From assembly GCA_947485035.1 (NCBI GenBank), contig CANKQN010000041.1, positions 1 through 8,148 on the forward strand: DNA of 8,148 nt, read 5' to 3'. This DNA is from Rickettsiales bacterium (lineage in GTDB: Bacteria > Pseudomonadota > Alphaproteobacteria > Rickettsiales > Deianiraeaceae). This document shows positions 6,094 to 8,148 of this stretch, piece after piece (position 1 is the stretch's first letter; each line of letters starts with the position of its first letter). The notes beneath the pieces are model-generated. The model saw only the letters and a program-made list of their open reading frames with translations, ran no database searches and was not told where the DNA came from. The position numbers and the translations under genes are program-made.

Positions 6094-6960
6094 ATGTCCG
6101 AGCACACAAACATTACAAATTCTGTCGCACTTCAAGAAGCTCCACTTCAAGAAGCAATTCCAACAGCACTTCACACCGATGTTGCGACAGCTTCACACAA
6201 ATCCTTCGAAACTCACAATCCACACAGCAATAACGACCCCATGCACCAGTTTGAAATTCAACCGGTAAATGGTTTTGAATGGAGCTTATTTGGTTTTGAT
6301 ATTTCAATCACAAATTCAACAATGGCAATGTTTGGTATTACGGCAATTTTAATTGTTGTTCTGTCCCTTCTTGTCGCAAAATTAAGCATAATTCCAGGAA
6401 AAAGACAATCAACGGCAGAGGTGATGTATAATTTCATCAAGTCTCTTGTTTCAAATAACATACCCGCAGGCGGAGCAAAATTTACTCCACTAATTTTCTC
6501 GCTATTCTTCTTCATATTTACCGCAAACGCATTTGGTCTTCTACCATACGCCTTCACAATTACAAGCCACATCGCAGTAACTGCTGCACTTGCCTGCATA
6601 ATCTTTTTGATGAACCTTGCGATTGGAATTTATAAAAACGGACCAATCGGATTCTTCGCAAACCTTGTTCCAAGCGGAGTTCCAAAAGCATTCGCACCTT
6701 TGATGTTGATTATCGAATTTTTCGCATACCTTGCACGCCCAGTCACACTTGCAGTTCGACTTGCCGTGAATATGGTAGCAGGACACACAATGATGAAGGT
6801 TATCGCAGGTTTCATCGCCTCAATGGGGGCATTTGGTCTTGTTCCTGTTCTTTTCAACAGCGTTCTTGTTGGGTTTGAGTTCTTCGTTGCTGGCTTACAA
6901 GCGTATATTTTCTCAATGCTTGCCTGCATATACATCAACGATGCCCTATCTCATCACTAA
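6094..6960 (+). CDS. atpB: F0F1 ATP synthase subunit a, with a long N-terminal extension
   Basis: The membrane subunit that forms the two proton half-channels against the c ring. It has 288 residues, with hydrophobic segments around 77-97, 130-151, 157-179, 198-215, 222-248 and 250-280. The essential arginine is R222 in AVRLAVNM, followed by AGHTMMKV with H231 in the place used by many alphaproteobacteria; Q269 in GLQAYIF is the second channel residue. Homology to other alphaproteobacterial AtpB begins at about DPMHQFEI (48-55), so roughly 45 hydrophilic, His-rich residues precede the usual start. Because the conserved residues N47-P49 lie before M50, and M1 is the only other start codon in frame, translation should begin at 6094. 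The start lies two bases after the rpmD stop, implying coupling. The usual partner atpE does not follow; ribH does, three bases on. Confidence 0.95.
   Translation: MSEHTNITNSVALQEAPLQEAIPTALHTDVATASHKSFETHNPHSNNDPMHQFEIQPVNGFEWSLFGFDISITNSTMAMFGITAILIVVLSLLVAKLSIIPGKRQSTAEVMYNFIKSLVSNNIPAGGAKFTPLIFSLFFFIFTANAFGLLPYAFTITSHIAVTAALACIIFLMNLAIGIYKNGPIGFFANLVPSGVPKAFAPLMLIIEFFAYLARPVTLAVRLAVNMVAGHTMMKVIAGFIASMGAFGLVPVLFNSVLVGFEFFVAGLQAYIFSMLACIYINDALSHH
6128..6155 (+). repeat. Tandem 15-base repeat in the atpB N-terminal extension
   Basis: CACTTCAAGAAGC occurs at 6128-6140 and again at 6143-6155, a 15-base period that keeps the reading frame and encodes LQEAP-LQEAI. It lies in the extension not shared with usual AtpB proteins, which suggests that the extension grew partly by short duplication. 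It could vary in copy number between strains. Confidence 0.6.
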
Positions 6961-6963
6961 TTT

Positions 6964-7491
6964 ATGAAAATCGCAGTTGTATATTCCTCGTTTTATCAAA
7001 GTTATGAAACCGAACTTCTGAACAACGCAATTGCATTTTTCACACAAAAAAATCCTGAATCTGCGGAAGCAATTAACGCAAATTTGAAAAAATTGGAAAC
7101 GGAAAATTTCGTAGCGAATGTTCTGCCAAACAATTTTAACTCGGTTTATTCACAAGCTTCAATTGCAAAAGTCTCCGGCGCAATGGAAATTCCACAAGCA
7201 ACAAAATGGCTTTTGGAGAAAAACCAATACGCAGGAATTTTGACTCTTGGGTGTGTAATCAAAGGCGAAACCTCACATTTTGAGCATGTCTGCGATATTT
7301 CAATGCGTGGAATTGCCAAACTTGCTCTGAAATTCAGCACTCCAATCGCAAATGGAATTATCACTGCATATACAGAAAAAGATGCTGTTGAGCGAATTTC
7401 CGCAAACGGCAAAAACCTTGGTTTTAAGGCGATGGAAGCACTTGATGCCATGATTCACCTCAAAAACAAAATTAGTTATGATCATTCATAA
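6964..7491 (+). CDS. ribH: 6,7-dimethyl-8-ribityllumazine synthase, with an internal insertion
   Basis: Condenses 5-amino-6-ribitylaminouracil with 3,4-dihydroxy-2-butanone 4-phosphate in the penultimate step of riboflavin synthesis. The 175 residues contain VVYSSFYQ (5-12, the aromatic substrate contact), SGAMEIP (71-77, usually PGAxEIP), LGCVIKGETSHFEHV (95-109, with the catalytic His likely H105), STPIANGIITA (125-135) and R144 at the phosphate-binding position. The protein lacks the dozen or so residues usually before the first strand, yet is about 20 residues longer than E. coli RibH, because the stretch between helix 1 (LL at 18-19) and the SGA motif is about 28 residues longer. It starts three bases after atpB (TAA-TTT-ATG) and overlaps dapF by 14 bases. 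The core motifs make it a true lumazine synthase; activity and assembly with the insertion are untested. Confidence 0.9.
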   Translation: MKIAVVYSSFYQSYETELLNNAIAFFTQKNPESAEAINANLKKLETENFVANVLPNNFNSVYSQASIAKVSGAMEIPQATKWLLEKNQYAGILTLGCVIKGETSHFEHVCDISMRGIAKLALKFSTPIANGIITAYTEKDAVERISANGKNLGFKAMEALDAMIHLKNKISYDHS

Positions 7492-8148
7492 ATACCAAGC
7501 TCTTGGAAATGATTTCCTCATTTTTGACTGCATAAATTACCCAGAAAACGCAAATTTTTTGACTAGCGAAGGCTTTTTGGACTTTGTCGTGAATAAATCT
7601 GACCGCCGCCGCATTGGTTGCGACCAGTTTGTCGTAATGGAAAAATCGGAAATTGCGGACTGCAAAATCGTGTTTTACAACGCCGACGGCTCCCGTGCGG
7701 AGGCTTGCGGAAACGGAACGGTTGCCTCGGGCGTTTATGCAAGCAAGTTTTTGGGCAAAAGTGATGTCAAAATTCAAACGGATATGCAGGTCGTTGCGGT
7801 GAAAATCAACGGAAATGAAGCAACAATTGAGCTTGATATGCCTCGCGATTTGGGGTTTGAATATCAAAGTAATTACGATGGGTTTTTCAATATTTTCATG
7901 TCACCACATCAAACTTTCATCAGAAATGACACACAATTTATCGATAGCATTTCAGTTGGCAACCCGCATTGTGTTTTAATTGGCGATTATGGATCTTTTT
8001 ATGCCGATTCAAAGCAAAAATTTTCAATTGAATATAATATATCATTAACTGCTAGCGAAAAGTTTTACCACCTTGGGAAGCAAATCGAAAACCTCACGCA
8101 CATTTTTCCAAATCGCACAAATGTTGAATTTGTCACGAAAACTGGGGA
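7478..8148 (+). CDS. dapF: Diaminopimelate epimerase, N-terminal 223 residues (runs off the right edge)
   Basis: Interconverts LL- and meso-diaminopimelate for peptidoglycan and lysine. The frame from the ATG at 7478 stays open for 223 codons to the window end. Seen are YQALGNDF (6-13), RRRIGCDQF (43-51), the first active-site segment FYNADGSRAEACGNGT (66-81) with catalytic C77, SVGNPHCV (159-166), and IFPNRTNVEFV (209-219). The second catalytic cysteine in the expected ERGxGxTxxCGTG region lies beyond the edge, so completeness cannot be judged. The sequence after the first cysteine, CGNGTVAS, differs from the more usual CGNGxRC, and YQALGND replaces HGLGND, so this is a divergent DapF. Its first 14 bases overlap the ribH end in another frame, implying translational coupling. 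PhzF-type or proline racemase relatives are less likely given the NADGSxAExCGNG signature. Confidence 0.9.
   Translation, partial: MIIHKYQALGNDFLIFDCINYPENANFLTSEGFLDFVVNKSDRRRIGCDQFVVMEKSEIADCKIVFYNADGSRAEACGNGTVASGVYASKFLGKSDVKIQTDMQVVAVKINGNEATIELDMPRDLGFEYQSNYDGFFNIFMSPHQTFIRNDTQFIDSISVGNPHCVLIGDYGSFYADSKQKFSIEYNISLTASEKFYHLGKQIENLTHIFPNRTNVEFVTKTG

Noticed and set aside
7472..7867. Minus-strand open frame of 131 codons
   Set aside because: It is antisense to dapF, whose conserved motifs are clear; no independent evidence supports the minus frame.
1..8148. CRISPR array, tRNA, rRNA, insertion sequence or phage module
   Set aside because: I looked for spaced direct repeats, cloverleaf-type palindromes, rRNA-like stretches and transposase motifs and saw none; nearly all the sequence is accounted for by ordinary genes.

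Overview
The window reads as an AT-rich (about 40% GC on a line counted by eye), densely packed bacterial chromosome segment, most likely from an alphaproteobacterium with a compact genome. Three things point there: an alpha-type enoyl reductase FabI (start MSNLMKGKKG, active-site stretch SYYGAEK...YNVMGVAK), a Fur protein with HHHDHLIDVDT and no Cys-x2-Cys pair, and an Mfd with the DEEQHFGV helicase motif. I cannot place it below class level. No rRNA, tRNA, transposase, CRISPR array or phage gene is visible, and no gap between genes exceeds about 150 bases.

Layout. Positions 1-352 (-) hold the N-terminal part of an unrecognised protein that runs off the left edge; its Cys/His spacing recalls CheD/NTAN1-type deamidases. 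A 143-base gap carries divergent promoters and an 18-bp palindrome lying on the -10 element of that gene. Then comes a tight + strand cluster, fabI-fabZ-fur-mfd (496-4531), combining fatty acid elongation, metal-responsive regulation and transcription-repair coupling. The Mfd has no room for its UvrB-like, UvrA-binding domains. A candidate hairpin terminator separates it from the convergent - strand pair rplY-gmhA (5755-4579). A 150-base gap with mirrored CACTTGACA boxes separates rplY from a divergent + strand cluster, rpmD-atpB-ribH-dapF (5906 to the right edge), joining ribosomal protein L30, the ATP synthase a subunit, lumazine synthase and diaminopimelate epimerase.

How the parts fit. 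The genes are housekeeping (lipid, ribosome, ATP synthase, riboflavin, peptidoglycan precursor, heptose precursor), but the order is heavily shuffled: rpmD is outside the spc operon, atpB is not followed by atpE, rplY is not followed by pth. The organism appears to keep making DAP (for peptidoglycan or lysine), riboflavin and probably a heptose-containing surface glycan. Almost none of the starts has a clear Shine-Dalgarno sequence. I see no new multigene system that can be proved from this sequence; the best leads are the edge-truncated Cys/His protein with its palindromic operator, the trimmed Mfd, the extended AtpB N-terminus and the lumazine synthase insertion.
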